Source of the DNA: Clostridium_AQ sp900552125
Lineage (GTDB): Bacteria > Bacillota_I > Bacilli_A > Erysipelotrichales > Erysipelotrichaceae
Direction: 5' to 3' (one strand)
NCBI GenBank assembly: GCA_037892765.1
Contig: JBBKBW010000010.1
Length of the DNA stretch: 64,000 bases
Shown: piece after piece, positions 42,878 through 52,600 of the stretch
How the letters are laid out: the number at the start of each line of letters is the position of its first letter
How positions within the stretch are numbered: position 1 is the first letter of the stretch
Notes under the pieces: model-generated
Seen by the model: the letters and a program-made list of their open reading frames with translations, nothing else
Database searches by the model: none
Told to the model about the DNA's origin: nothing
Translations under genes and position numbers: made by a program

Positions 42878-43831
42878 ATGGATCATAAATTGATTGAGAA
42901 ATATACAAAAACGTATGGTGTTCGTTTTACAAGAAGACAGAAGAAAAAATTTATAAAAGATTTGTGTGAAGAGTTTGAATCAATAGGATATTCACATACT
43001 ATGATTGAAGGGAAAAAATTGTTTTCTCGTGCTGAAAATTATTTGTTTGGAAATCTAAAACAGATGAAAACTATTATTGTGGTTCCTTATGATACTCCAG
43101 AGCGTAAGTTTTGGAATAAAGTTGTCTATTATCCTTTTGATGGGAATAAAACTGCAAGTAAAACCGTAGTTGCGACATATTTGCCTATTGGAATTGTCTT
43201 TGCGATTCTATTTCTAGGATTATATGGTTTACAACCTTTAGTGACCTCCATTGGTCTATCTGCACTTTTATCTGTCTGCTTATTTTTATTGACGATAATG
43301 TTGATGTATTGGATGCTTCATGGGTTTCATAACTCAAAAAACTATAATCGAAACTCAGCATCTATTGTTGCGGCATTAGAAATTGCGAGAAGCTTAAATA
43401 AAGAAGAAAAAAGAAAGATTGGTTTCGCATTTACAGATAAGAATAAACTACGTTTTGCAGGCGCTGAATCCTTTGCACAGGATTTAGTTAATCAAGGGAA
43501 AAATCCGTCTTTGATTTGTCTTGATTGCATCGCAAAGGGCAGTGAAGTACAGATAGGATTTAATCCGCAGAATCGTAAATTAGCTACAGAAATAGCAAAA
43601 TATCATCCTGAAAAGAAACAAATAGAATTAGTAAAATTAGATGATCAGATGCGTCTGCAAAATGCAATGTCACATTATAAAAAAGCCGTAGTTATTTCCA
43701 GTGGAGAACTTGATAAAAATGGTTCACTTGTGGTAAATGGCACAGGTACAGGAAGAGATTGTGAAATTGATATGCATGTATTAGAAAATAACATCAAAAT
43801 GGTAAGGGAATATTTGCAAAATCAGAAGTAG
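42878..43831 (+). CDS. Membrane protein with a degenerate M28-like peptidase region
   Basis: A 317-residue protein from ATG 42878 (GGGAGG 7 nt upstream; the longer frame to 42800 lacks a site). Two membrane helices lie at about residues 100-165 (LPIGIVFAILFLGLYGL and LSVCLFLLTIMLMYWML). The flanking parts match an M28 aminopeptidase: N-terminal MKTIIVVPYDTPE and, after the helices, NRNSASIVAALEIARSL and RKIGFAFTDKNKLRFAGAESFAQDL, then PSLICLDCI. In true M28 enzymes these read with the metal-binding Asp and a Glu-Glu pair, which are lost here. It is therefore probably a non-catalytic relative. Precedes cardiolipin synthase by 14 bp. Confidence 0.6.
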   Translation: MDHKLIEKYTKTYGVRFTRRQKKKFIKDLCEEFESIGYSHTMIEGKKLFSRAENYLFGNLKQMKTIIVVPYDTPERKFWNKVVYYPFDGNKTASKTVVATYLPIGIVFAILFLGLYGLQPLVTSIGLSALLSVCLFLLTIMLMYWMLHGFHNSKNYNRNSASIVAALEIARSLNKEEKRKIGFAFTDKNKLRFAGAESFAQDLVNQGKNPSLICLDCIAKGSEVQIGFNPQNRKLATEIAKYHPEKKQIELVKLDDQMRLQNAMSHYKKAVVISSGELDKNGSLVVNGTGTGRDCEIDMHVLENNIKMVREYLQNQK

Positions 43832-43845
43832 GAAGGTGAATATTT

Positions 43846-45384
43846 ATGTTACGAAAGTTATTATCATTACTTCATAATAAAATTTTCATTGTTACCTTAT
43901 TGATTCTGATACAGCTGTTAGTTTTTTTTACAATAGTATTTAAAGTCAGTGAATATTTTGTTGCTATCTATTTTATACTGATTGCGCTAAGTTTTGGTAT
44001 TAGTATTTATATTATCAATAAAAATGATAATCCAACTTATAAATTGACATGGGTATTGTTAATTATGACCGTACCGGTATTTGGCGGTCTGATTTACATA
44101 TTATTTGGTGGACAGAAAGTTCCTAAAGAGCTTCGTAAACGTGATATGGAAGCGGAAGAAATCTATCAAGAAGTATTATGGCAGAATGCTAAAATCATGG
44201 AAGAGCTAGAGGAACAGGATCCGGTTGCATATAAACAGGCAAATTATTTGTGGAAAAATGCTATGTATCCAATTTATAATCATACGGAAACTTCATTCTT
44301 TCCAATTGGAGAAGATAAGTTTAAGGCTATGGTTGAGGAGCTTAAGAAAGCAGAAAAATTTATCTTCCTGGAATACTTTATCATTGCGCCAGGTATTATG
44401 TGGGATACAATTTTAGATATTTTAATTCAGAAGGTAAAAGAAGGTGTTGAAGTACGTGTTTTGTATGATGATGCAGGATGTATTACAACACTTCCACAGG
44501 ATTATTGTGCTACTTTACATCGCCTAGGGATCAAAGCTAAGGTATTTAATCCGATTAAGCCACGTCTGGCAATGCAGATGAATAACCGTGATCATCGTAA
44601 AATACTAGTCATTGATGGGAAAGTCGGAATGACTGGAGGAATCAATCTAGCAGACGAATACATTAACAAAAAAGAACGTTTTGGTCATTGGAAAGACTGT
44701 TCTGTGATGTTAAAGGGAGAAGCCGTATGGAATTTAACTTTAATGTTCCTACAGTTCTGGAATTATGATGAGGCAGAAAAAGATAATGTGTTTGATTTTA
44801 AATGTGATGTAAAAGAATTTGAAAATATCTCAAATGATGGATATGTACAGCCTTATAGCGATTCACCCACAGATGAAGAAAATGTTGGAGAATATACACA
44901 TATCAATATGATCAATGCTGCCAATCATTATGTTTATGCTACGACACCTTATCTGGTTATTGATAATGAGATGAAAACAGCATTAGTGTTAGCTGCTAAG
45001 AATGGAATTGATGTTAGAATTCTAGTTCCTCATATTCCAGATAAATGGTATGTTTTTGCGGTTACTAGATCAAATTATCGTGATCTGATTGAAGCTGGTG
45101 TAAAGATTTATGAATATACACCAGGCTTTGTCCATGGCAAAACATTTGTTGTAGATGATAAAATGGCAGTCGTAGGAACAGTTAATATGGACTATCGTTC
45201 CTATTATCTGCATTATGAATGTGGTGTATGGTTCTATCGCAGTAAGGTAGTCATGGATGTGAAAAAAGATTATTTAGAGACGTTAGAAAAGAGTCATTTA
45301 GTAACATTAGAAGAATGTAAACAAGTACGTTTACCAGTTCGTATCATGCGAGCTATCTTAAATTTATTCTCACCAATGATGTAA
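43846..45384 (+). CDS. cls: Cardiolipin synthase
   Basis: A 512-residue phospholipase-D-superfamily enzyme: two N-terminal membrane helices (about 10-60), then two HKD motifs, HRKILVIDGKVGMTGGINLADEY (about residue 247) quoted as HRKILVIDGKVG, and HGKTFVVDDKMAVVG (about 430). Reaction: transfer of a phosphatidyl group between two phosphatidylglycerols to give cardiolipin. Good ribosome binding site (GGAAGGTGAAT). Terminator at 45406. Confidence 0.93.
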   Translation: MLRKLLSLLHNKIFIVTLLILIQLLVFFTIVFKVSEYFVAIYFILIALSFGISIYIINKNDNPTYKLTWVLLIMTVPVFGGLIYILFGGQKVPKELRKRDMEAEEIYQEVLWQNAKIMEELEEQDPVAYKQANYLWKNAMYPIYNHTETSFFPIGEDKFKAMVEELKKAEKFIFLEYFIIAPGIMWDTILDILIQKVKEGVEVRVLYDDAGCITTLPQDYCATLHRLGIKAKVFNPIKPRLAMQMNNRDHRKILVIDGKVGMTGGINLADEYINKKERFGHWKDCSVMLKGEAVWNLTLMFLQFWNYDEAEKDNVFDFKCDVKEFENISNDGYVQPYSDSPTDEENVGEYTHINMINAANHYVYATTPYLVIDNEMKTALVLAAKNGIDVRILVPHIPDKWYVFAVTRSNYRDLIEAGVKIYEYTPGFVHGKTFVVDDKMAVVGTVNMDYRSYYLHYECGVWFYRSKVVMDVKKDYLETLEKSHLVTLEECKQVRLPVRIMRAILNLFSPMM

Positions 45385-45405
45385 TCATCTTTTGAAAAGA
45401 TAAAC

Positions 45406-45447
45406 AAGAAGATTTGAATATAACCATAATCAGATCTTCTTTTTTTA
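45406..45447 (+). terminator. Terminator after cls
   Basis: AAGAAGAT pairs with ATCTTCTT (with a one-base bulge continuing TTGA/TCA), followed by T residues. Confidence 0.75.
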
Positions 45448-45537
45448 TATAGGAATAATCAGAAAATAATCATTTCTTTTAGAGTAAAAGTGTTATACTT
45501 AAAGTAGATATACGAAAAAATGAAAGGAGCGAGGAAA

Positions 45538-47505
45538 ATGAAATTTAAGAAGTTATTTGAACCTATTGTGATTCGTGATTTAGAGTTAAAAAACAAAGTA
45601 GTCATGTCTGCGATGGGAACACATGAAAGTGGAGCAAGTCCAGATGGAAGAATGGTTACAGATAAGCTAATTGCTTATCATGTTGCTCGTGCTAAAGGCG
45701 GCTGTGGATTAAACATGGTGGAGGTATCTGCAGTAGATAAGGCTAGTTCCCCTCATGGCTTTTTATCCATTGCGGAGGATAAGTACATTGAAGGCTTTAA
45801 GAAGCTAAATGATGCAGTTCATGCGGCAGGAGGAAAAACAGCTATTCAATTGTGGCAGGGAGGTCTTGCAGTTGCGAGTGATCCTACAGCTGAAATCCTA
45901 TTACCAAATGATACGCCTTTATCAGCTGAATATACTGTAAAGGCGATTACTTCTGAAAGACTATTATCTGTTATTGAAGCCTTTGGTGAAGCTGCTAGAC
46001 GTAGTGTAGAGGCTGGATTTGATGCGATTGAATTTCATTGTGCTCATAATTATTTACCACATTCTATGTTATCAGGCGGTTTAAATCATCGTCAGGATGA
46101 ATGGGGCGGAAGTTATGATAATCGTAAAAAATTCCCACTGGAATGTATCAAGGCAATTCGTAGTCATATGCCGGAAGGTATGCCTTTGTTTATGCGTATT
46201 GGCTGTCATGATGATATGTTAGAAGGTGGACTAACAGTTGAAGAAGTAATTAAGTTCTGTAAAGAGGCAAAAGAATATGGTGTTGATGTATTAAATATTT
46301 CAAGAGGAAATATTATGACTGCCGCAACAGTGTATGAGGTAGCTCCTGTGGATATTCCACATGGTTTCAATGTAGAAGATGCCGCAAGAATTCGTAAAGA
46401 AACAGGTATGCTTACAATGCCTTGTGGTCGTATTAATACACCAGAATATGCGGAAGAAATCTTAGAAAAAGATCAGGCGGACTTAATTGTTATGGCTCGT
46501 GCTCAGCTTGCGGATCCTGATTTCTGTAATAAGGCTAAGGCAGGAGATTTATCTTCTATAAAATATTGTCTAGGCTGCAATCAGGGCTGTTATGACTATT
46601 TCTGCAAATCTTTATATGATCCTTCTATAGAACATATTACATGTATGCGTAATCCAGCTTTATTAGAAGAAGAAACCATGTCTTTGAAGAAAACAGACAA
46701 ACCTAAAAAAGTAGTTATTGCGGGTGGAGGAATCGCTGGATTGGAAGCAGCAGATGATTTAATGAGAAGTGGACATACTCCAGTTATCTATGAAGCAAGT
46801 AATCATTTAGGAGGGCAGTTTGCGATTGCCGGTGTAGCACCACGTAAAGATGATTTCAAAAATGCATGTGATCGTGCTATTGAAAGAATTTCCGAACTAA
46901 ATATTGAGGTACATGTAAATACTCCTCTTACTGCAGATATTCTTGCGCAAGAGAAACCAGATGCAGTACTTATTGCGATTGGTTCTTCTCCTATTACTCC
47001 TCCAATTCCTGGTATTCATGAAGAGTATGTAATTGGTTCTCATGATGTGTTATCAGGAAGTGAAATCGATGCGAAAAAAGCAGTTGTGATTGGCGGAGGT
47101 TTAGTAGGCATTGAAACAGCAGAGTTTATGGCTCAGAAAGGTATAGAAGTTACAGTTGTGGAAATGCGTGATAACGTTCTTACTGAGTTAGGGCAGCTTC
47201 GTCAGATTGGTACACAATTTGCTCTTGCGAATGAACCAATTACCATTATGACAAAAACTACATGTAATGCGATAAAAGATCATAAAGTAATGGTAGAATC
47301 TGAGGGCAAAGAAATAGAATTAGAAGCTGATTTAGTTGTTGTTGCGGTAGGCTCTAAAACAAATGATTCTAAAGATTTACAGGAAAAATGTAAAGAAATG
47401 AATATACCTTATTATGTAGTTGGGGATGCAGTGAAACCACGTTTGGCTTTAGATGCTATTCATGATGCATATAAAGCAGTGCTTGATATAAATTCAGATA
47501 ATTAA
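45538..47505 (+). CDS. Old-yellow-enzyme/FAD oxidoreductase (2,4-dienoyl-CoA reductase/BaiCD-like)
   Basis: A 655-residue flavoprotein from ATG 45538 (AAGGAGCGAGG upstream; the ATG at 45520 precedes that site). Residues 1-360 form a TIM barrel with FMN (KNKVVMSAMGTHE, FHCAHNYLPHSMLSGGLNHR), then the 4Fe-4S cysteines CLGCNQGCYDYFC. Residues about 390-650 carry FAD and NAD(P) Rossmann folds (VVIAGGGIAGLEAADDL and VVIGGGLVGIETAEFMA). The family includes 2,4-dienoyl-CoA reductase, enoate reductase and bile-acid BaiCD/BaiH. The substrate cannot be read; gut Firmicutes use these on enoates, bile acids or plant compounds. Confidence 0.9.
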   Translation: MKFKKLFEPIVIRDLELKNKVVMSAMGTHESGASPDGRMVTDKLIAYHVARAKGGCGLNMVEVSAVDKASSPHGFLSIAEDKYIEGFKKLNDAVHAAGGKTAIQLWQGGLAVASDPTAEILLPNDTPLSAEYTVKAITSERLLSVIEAFGEAARRSVEAGFDAIEFHCAHNYLPHSMLSGGLNHRQDEWGGSYDNRKKFPLECIKAIRSHMPEGMPLFMRIGCHDDMLEGGLTVEEVIKFCKEAKEYGVDVLNISRGNIMTAATVYEVAPVDIPHGFNVEDAARIRKETGMLTMPCGRINTPEYAEEILEKDQADLIVMARAQLADPDFCNKAKAGDLSSIKYCLGCNQGCYDYFCKSLYDPSIEHITCMRNPALLEEETMSLKKTDKPKKVVIAGGGIAGLEAADDLMRSGHTPVIYEASNHLGGQFAIAGVAPRKDDFKNACDRAIERISELNIEVHVNTPLTADILAQEKPDAVLIAIGSSPITPPIPGIHEEYVIGSHDVLSGSEIDAKKAVVIGGGLVGIETAEFMAQKGIEVTVVEMRDNVLTELGQLRQIGTQFALANEPITIMTKTTCNAIKDHKVMVESEGKEIELEADLVVVAVGSKTNDSKDLQEKCKEMNIPYYVVGDAVKPRLALDAIHDAYKAVLDINSDN

Positions 47506-47516
47506 AATAGAATATG

Positions 47517-47598
47517 AAAATAAGGAATTTCAAAATTTACTGTATTTATCAGAAATGAAGAAATTCCTTTTTATATTTGTCCTAAAGTTAGAAAGAAT
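47517..47598 (+). repeat. 82-bp direct repeat, copy 1, upstream of the AAA-ATPase gene
   Basis: The same 82 bp recur at 49374-49455 with only two differences by eye. Each copy contains the hairpin AAGGAATTTC/GAAATTCCTT with a T run (47522-47573), a terminator. This copy would end the oxidoreductase transcript. Confidence 0.85.
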
Positions 47599-47686
47599 TC
47601 AAAAACAATGGTACCATCTTCTTTATTTAAATTTCAGCGCCATAAATATGCTATAATGATAATACTAACCGGAAAGGGTGGAATTT

Positions 47687-49366
47687 ATGAAACAAATCAT
47701 GACTGGTACTGAAAATTTCAAAGAAATTATTGATCATAACTATTATTATGTGGACAAGACAAAGCTGATTGAAGACATAATAACAGAAAAAGTCGTTTTA
47801 TATACTCGGCCTAGACGATTTGGTAAGACATTGAATATGTCGATGCTATATTATTTCTTTTCCAATAAGGAAAAAAATAATAAATATTTATTTGATGGTT
47901 TAGCTATTTCTTTCAATTCAGAAATTATGAAACATCAAAATCAGTATCCTGTTATTTCTATCACTTTAAAGGATATGAAAAAGCAGAACATAGAAGATGC
48001 ATATGAATATTTTAATGACATAATCAAAAAAATCATTGTGAAACATTACGAATTATATTCTTCTCCTTATATTGTAGAATCTATAAAAGAAGAATTAAAA
48101 AGATTAGAAAATAAAAATTCTTCACAAAATGAATTAGAAAATGCTTTACTTTTGATTGCTGAATGTTTATATCAGCATTATGGAAACAAGGTTATTATTT
48201 TGATTGATGAATATGATGTTCCTCTACAATCTGCTTATTTAGAAGGATATTATGATGAAATGGTAAACTTTCTACGCAATGTATTTAGTTCCGCCTTAAA
48301 GACAAATGATGCCCTAGAAAAAGGTATCATGACAGGCTGTTTAAGAATTGCCAAGGAAAGTATCTTTACTGGACTGAATAATTTTTCTGTACGCTCTATC
48401 TTAGATTATGAAGCAGGTGACTGTTTTGGTTTTACACAAAATGAAATCGATGAATTATTGGAATATTATGATATAAAAGAAAAAAGAGAAATAATAAAAG
48501 ACTGGTATGATGGTTATTTGTTTGGCAACACGGAAATCTATAATCCATGGAGTACATTAAACTATGTTCAAAAGGTGTTAAATCATAAAGACTTTTCCCC
48601 TGTCAGCTTTTGGGCTAACACAAGCGGTAATGATATTATCAAACAATATATTGAGCATTCTGATGAAACCACAAAAGAAGAATTTCAGCAATTATTAAAT
48701 GGCAAAAGTATCATTAAAAGAATTAAACCTGAATTAACTTATCGAGAGATGGATTTTGATCGCAATCCTACAATGAAAGATGATGTTTATAGTTTTCTTC
48801 TCTTCACAGGTTATTTAAAGGTTGAAAAACAGCTTCTTATAGAAGGCGATAATACAGTATCCAATACGTATTATCTTGTAATTCCAAATCAGGAAATTAA
48901 AGAAATCTATACCAATATCTTTGATGAATGGTTTACCGTTTTCCAAAATGAAAAACGTAGTGACTTTATTAATAGCTTATTAGCTGAAGATGAAGATAAT
49001 GCTTTAGAAATATTATCTGATGTATTAGAGGCAAGCATTAGTTACTATGATAATTATGAAAGTTTTTACCATGGCTTTCTTATAGGTTTTCTACAAGGTT
49101 CAGAATACATGATACAATCCAATAAAGAAAGCGGAGATGGAAGATTTGATATTGCTTTAGTTCCAAGAAGAAGAACAAGAACTTGTATCATATTAGAATG
49201 TAAACATAGTTTAGCAAATGAACAGCTTGTATCAGATAGTCAAAATGCCGCAAAACAAATTAATGAAAAAAATTATAAAAGTTTCTTTATAAAACAGGGC
49301 TATCGCAAAACGATAGGATATGGCATATCCTTTTATAAGAAACAATGTTATATCACAAAAGCATAA
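47687..49366 (+). CDS. AAA-ATPase-like protein with PD-(D/E)XK nuclease domain
   Basis: A 559-residue protein from ATG 47687 (AAAGGGTGG upstream; the GTG at 47678 lies inside it). The N-terminal AAA-ATPase-like part begins YYVDKTKLIEDII and has VVLYTRPRRFGKTLNMSML, quoted as TRPRRFGKT, a Walker A variant with the typical RPRRFGKS/T form, and VIILIDEYDVPLQ as Walker B. The C-terminal nuclease-like domain has GDGRFDIALVPR and CIILECKHS, the PD-(D/E)XK pattern. The family is widely spread and often multicopy in Firmicutes and Bacteroidetes; the role is unknown (defence or mobility has been suggested). It is enclosed by 82-bp repeats. Confidence 0.85.
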   Translation: MKQIMTGTENFKEIIDHNYYYVDKTKLIEDIITEKVVLYTRPRRFGKTLNMSMLYYFFSNKEKNNKYLFDGLAISFNSEIMKHQNQYPVISITLKDMKKQNIEDAYEYFNDIIKKIIVKHYELYSSPYIVESIKEELKRLENKNSSQNELENALLLIAECLYQHYGNKVIILIDEYDVPLQSAYLEGYYDEMVNFLRNVFSSALKTNDALEKGIMTGCLRIAKESIFTGLNNFSVRSILDYEAGDCFGFTQNEIDELLEYYDIKEKREIIKDWYDGYLFGNTEIYNPWSTLNYVQKVLNHKDFSPVSFWANTSGNDIIKQYIEHSDETTKEEFQQLLNGKSIIKRIKPELTYREMDFDRNPTMKDDVYSFLLFTGYLKVEKQLLIEGDNTVSNTYYLVIPNQEIKEIYTNIFDEWFTVFQNEKRSDFINSLLAEDEDNALEILSDVLEASISYYDNYESFYHGFLIGFLQGSEYMIQSNKESGDGRFDIALVPRRRTRTCIILECKHSLANEQLVSDSQNAAKQINEKNYKSFFIKQGYRKTIGYGISFYKKQCYITKA

Positions 49367-49373
49367 AGACAAC

Positions 49374-49455
49374 AAAATAAGGAATTTCAAAAATTACTGT
49401 ATTTATCAGAAATGAAGAAATTCCTTTTTATATTTGTCCTAAAGTTTGAAAGAAT
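49374..49455 (+). repeat. 82-bp direct repeat, copy 2, downstream of the AAA-ATPase gene
   Basis: Nearly identical to 47517-47598, in the same orientation, 1857 bp apart start to start. It carries the same terminator hairpin (49379-49430) and would end the AAA-ATPase transcript. Confidence 0.85.
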
Positions 49456-49678
49456 GTCAATTCATAAGTGTACCTTTTTGGCTCTTTAAGCGTTAATAAT
49501 AAATAGAAATAACATATTATCATATCTCATGATTTATGAGTAAAATGTCGAATTATGGGAGAAATCATCATATTTATCTAACAAAAGAAAACGCTTGCAT
49601 AAGTATAGATTATATGGAATAATATAACGCATACGCTGAGCATATATTTTTAAATATATGTGGAGGAAGGAGAAAAAA

Positions 49679-52600
49679 TTGAAAAAAATAGTAAAACCGA
49701 TTATGATTTCGTTAGTTGTGGCTTCTATCGCAATTACATGTGTTCCTTTGAATGATATATTCATTCATGCGGAGTCAAAGGAGAATTTTGCGTTAAACAA
49801 AGAGGGTTTCGCAAGCTTTGAAGATGTGGAAAATGGTTTTCAGGCAGAAAAAGCACTAGATGGCAAAGAAGGCAATGATTCTAGATGGGCTGCTAAAGAA
49901 GGCGAATCCAGTGCATGGCTATGTGTTGACTTAGCAGGTGAAAAGACTTTTGATGAGTTTCGTATCCTGCAGGAAAATGAAAGTCAGAGAATCGGTAAGT
50001 TTTTGATTGAGGGTTCCCATGATGGAAGTACATTTGAGAGTATATATCAATCAGAGGATAAATCACTAACAAATGGTTATGAAGCAGATCTTAGGGTAAA
50101 GCTGGAATCTAATGTTACCTATCGTTATGTACGTATTCATATTCAAAGCTTGATTAAAGAGGCTTATCCAAGTATTTCGCTACGTGAATTTGAAGTTTTA
50201 GGTACAACAGCAGAAGTTAATACCCCGGTTAATGAGAATTTAGCTTTACATAAAAGTGTAACAACATCTGTGGAATATGCGACTATGCCAGGTAGTAATT
50301 TATGCGATGATGATGAAAAATCCAGATGGTCCAGTGAACAGAAACCTATTCAATGGGCATATGTGGATTTACAGGAATCCTATAACTTTAATACTTTTTC
50401 AATGATTTGGGAAGATAAAAATAATTATGCTTCTGCATATAACATTTATGTATCAGATGATGTAAATAAATGGGGAGATCCTGTTATTAAAAGAACAGGG
50501 AATACATCTTCTACAAGCACAGAAATATTAGAAGACAGTGTTAAGGGGCGTTATGTTAAATTAGAAGTTATCACACAGACAGGCTATCCTAGTGTATCTT
50601 GTCGTGATTTTAAAGTGATGTTATCGGACAGTCAAATTTCTCCGCAAGATCCCATGGAAAATGTTGCGCTCAACATGATGGCTGCATCAGATTCAAATGA
50701 AACTAAGGAATTAAATGCATTAAAGGCAGTTGATGGAGATAAAACAACTAGAAATTCTAGATGGGCTAGTGGCCTAGGTAGTGGACAACATTGGTTATCT
50801 ATTGACTTAGGAGAAAAACGTAATATAAAAACGGTTTATTTATATTGGGAAACAAGAAAAGCTATGGATTATGAAATTCAATTATCGGATACAGGTGCAG
50901 AGGGCAGCTGGTATACGGTAAAGCATATAAAAAATCAGCCACTTCAGAAGAATGATAAAATTGTTTTGGATAAAGCAGAAACGGCTCAATATATTCGTTT
51001 ATATGTAAATAGCTTTACAGCGGATGATCCAGATACTGCTAATTCGTGGAATAATGTTTCCGTATATGAAATGGAAGTATATGGCGGTGAACCAAGTGAA
51101 AGTGTGTCGGATATCTTAAATCAGATCAAGATTGAAGAACCACAGTTAGGTGATAAAAAATTGAAACTAAAACTTCCACAAAATGCTGACTATGAAGTGA
51201 TTTACAATGGAACTGATTATGAACAAGTAGTCGATGAAAAATTAAATATCTATGAACCTATTGTGGATACTGTAGTAAAAGTTTCATTTAAAATAACAAA
51301 TAAAAAGACAAAAGAGTATGAGTTTAAAGAAATCGGCTTAACAATTCCAGGTACGTATAAACAGGAAGAAAAGGATAATGCGGCTCCTTTGATTCTACCG
51401 GAATTAAGAGAATGGAAAGGTCTTAGCGGCAGTTTTACCTTAACATCATCTTCTCGCATTGTTTATGATCAAAGTGAGCTAAAAGAAGTCGCAGAAGCGA
51501 TGGCAGAGGATTATCTTGATCTTACAGGAAATAGTATGGAGATTGTACAAGGAAGTCCTAAAGCGAATGATATTTACTTTACATTGTCAAAAGATGCATC
51601 AAAGGGGTTAATGAAAGAAGGATATTTATTGGATATCAATGATCAGGTAACTGTCAGTGCACAAACAACAACAGGTGCATACTGGGGGACAAGATCGATT
51701 CTTCAGGCTCTTAAAAAAAATGATTTTAAAACGCTACCTAAAGGTATCGCAAGGGATTATCCATTGTATGAAATAAGAGGTTTTATCTTAGATGTAGGAC
51801 GTAAAACATTTACGATGGATTATCTTCAGCAGTTAGTAAAAGAAATGTCTTGGTATAAGATGAATGATTTTCAAATTCATTTAAATGATAACTTAATTCC
51901 ATTAGAATATTATTCTCAAAAAGGAGAAGATGTATTTCAGGCATATTCTGCATTTCGTCTGGAATCCACAATAAAAGAAGGTGGAAATAATGGATTAAAT
52001 AAACAGGATCTGACAAGTACAGACATGTTTTATTCAAAAAATGAATTTCGTGATTTGATTAAAGAGTCTCGGACATTGGGAGTTAATATTGTCCCTGAAA
52101 TCGATACTCCGGCACATTCACTAGCCCTAACAAAAGTTCGTCCTGATTTACGTTTAGGAGAATATGGACGTGAAAATGATCATTTAAATCTAATCAGCAA
52201 ATACAGCGAAAGCTTATCTTTTGTACAGTCTATCTTCTCTGAATATATGACAGAAGAAAATCCTGTTTTTGATGAAGAAACAATTGTTCATATAGGTGCA
52301 GATGAATATCATGCTTCTAGTGAAAGCTATCGCAGATTTGTGAATGACATGTTAGATTATGTAGAAGATACAGGACGTAAAGCAAGAGTTTGGGGAAGCT
52401 TTACACAGGCAAACAAAGGAGAAGAGATTGAAGCAGAAGGTGTAGAAATCAATCTTTGGAACTTTGGTTATGCTAATATGGATCAGATGTATGAGAATGG
52501 ATTTGATTTAATTAACTGTAATGATGGGAATTACTATATTGTCCCTAATGCAGGATATTATTATGATTATTTAAGTGACAGTACAATGTATAATCTAGAT

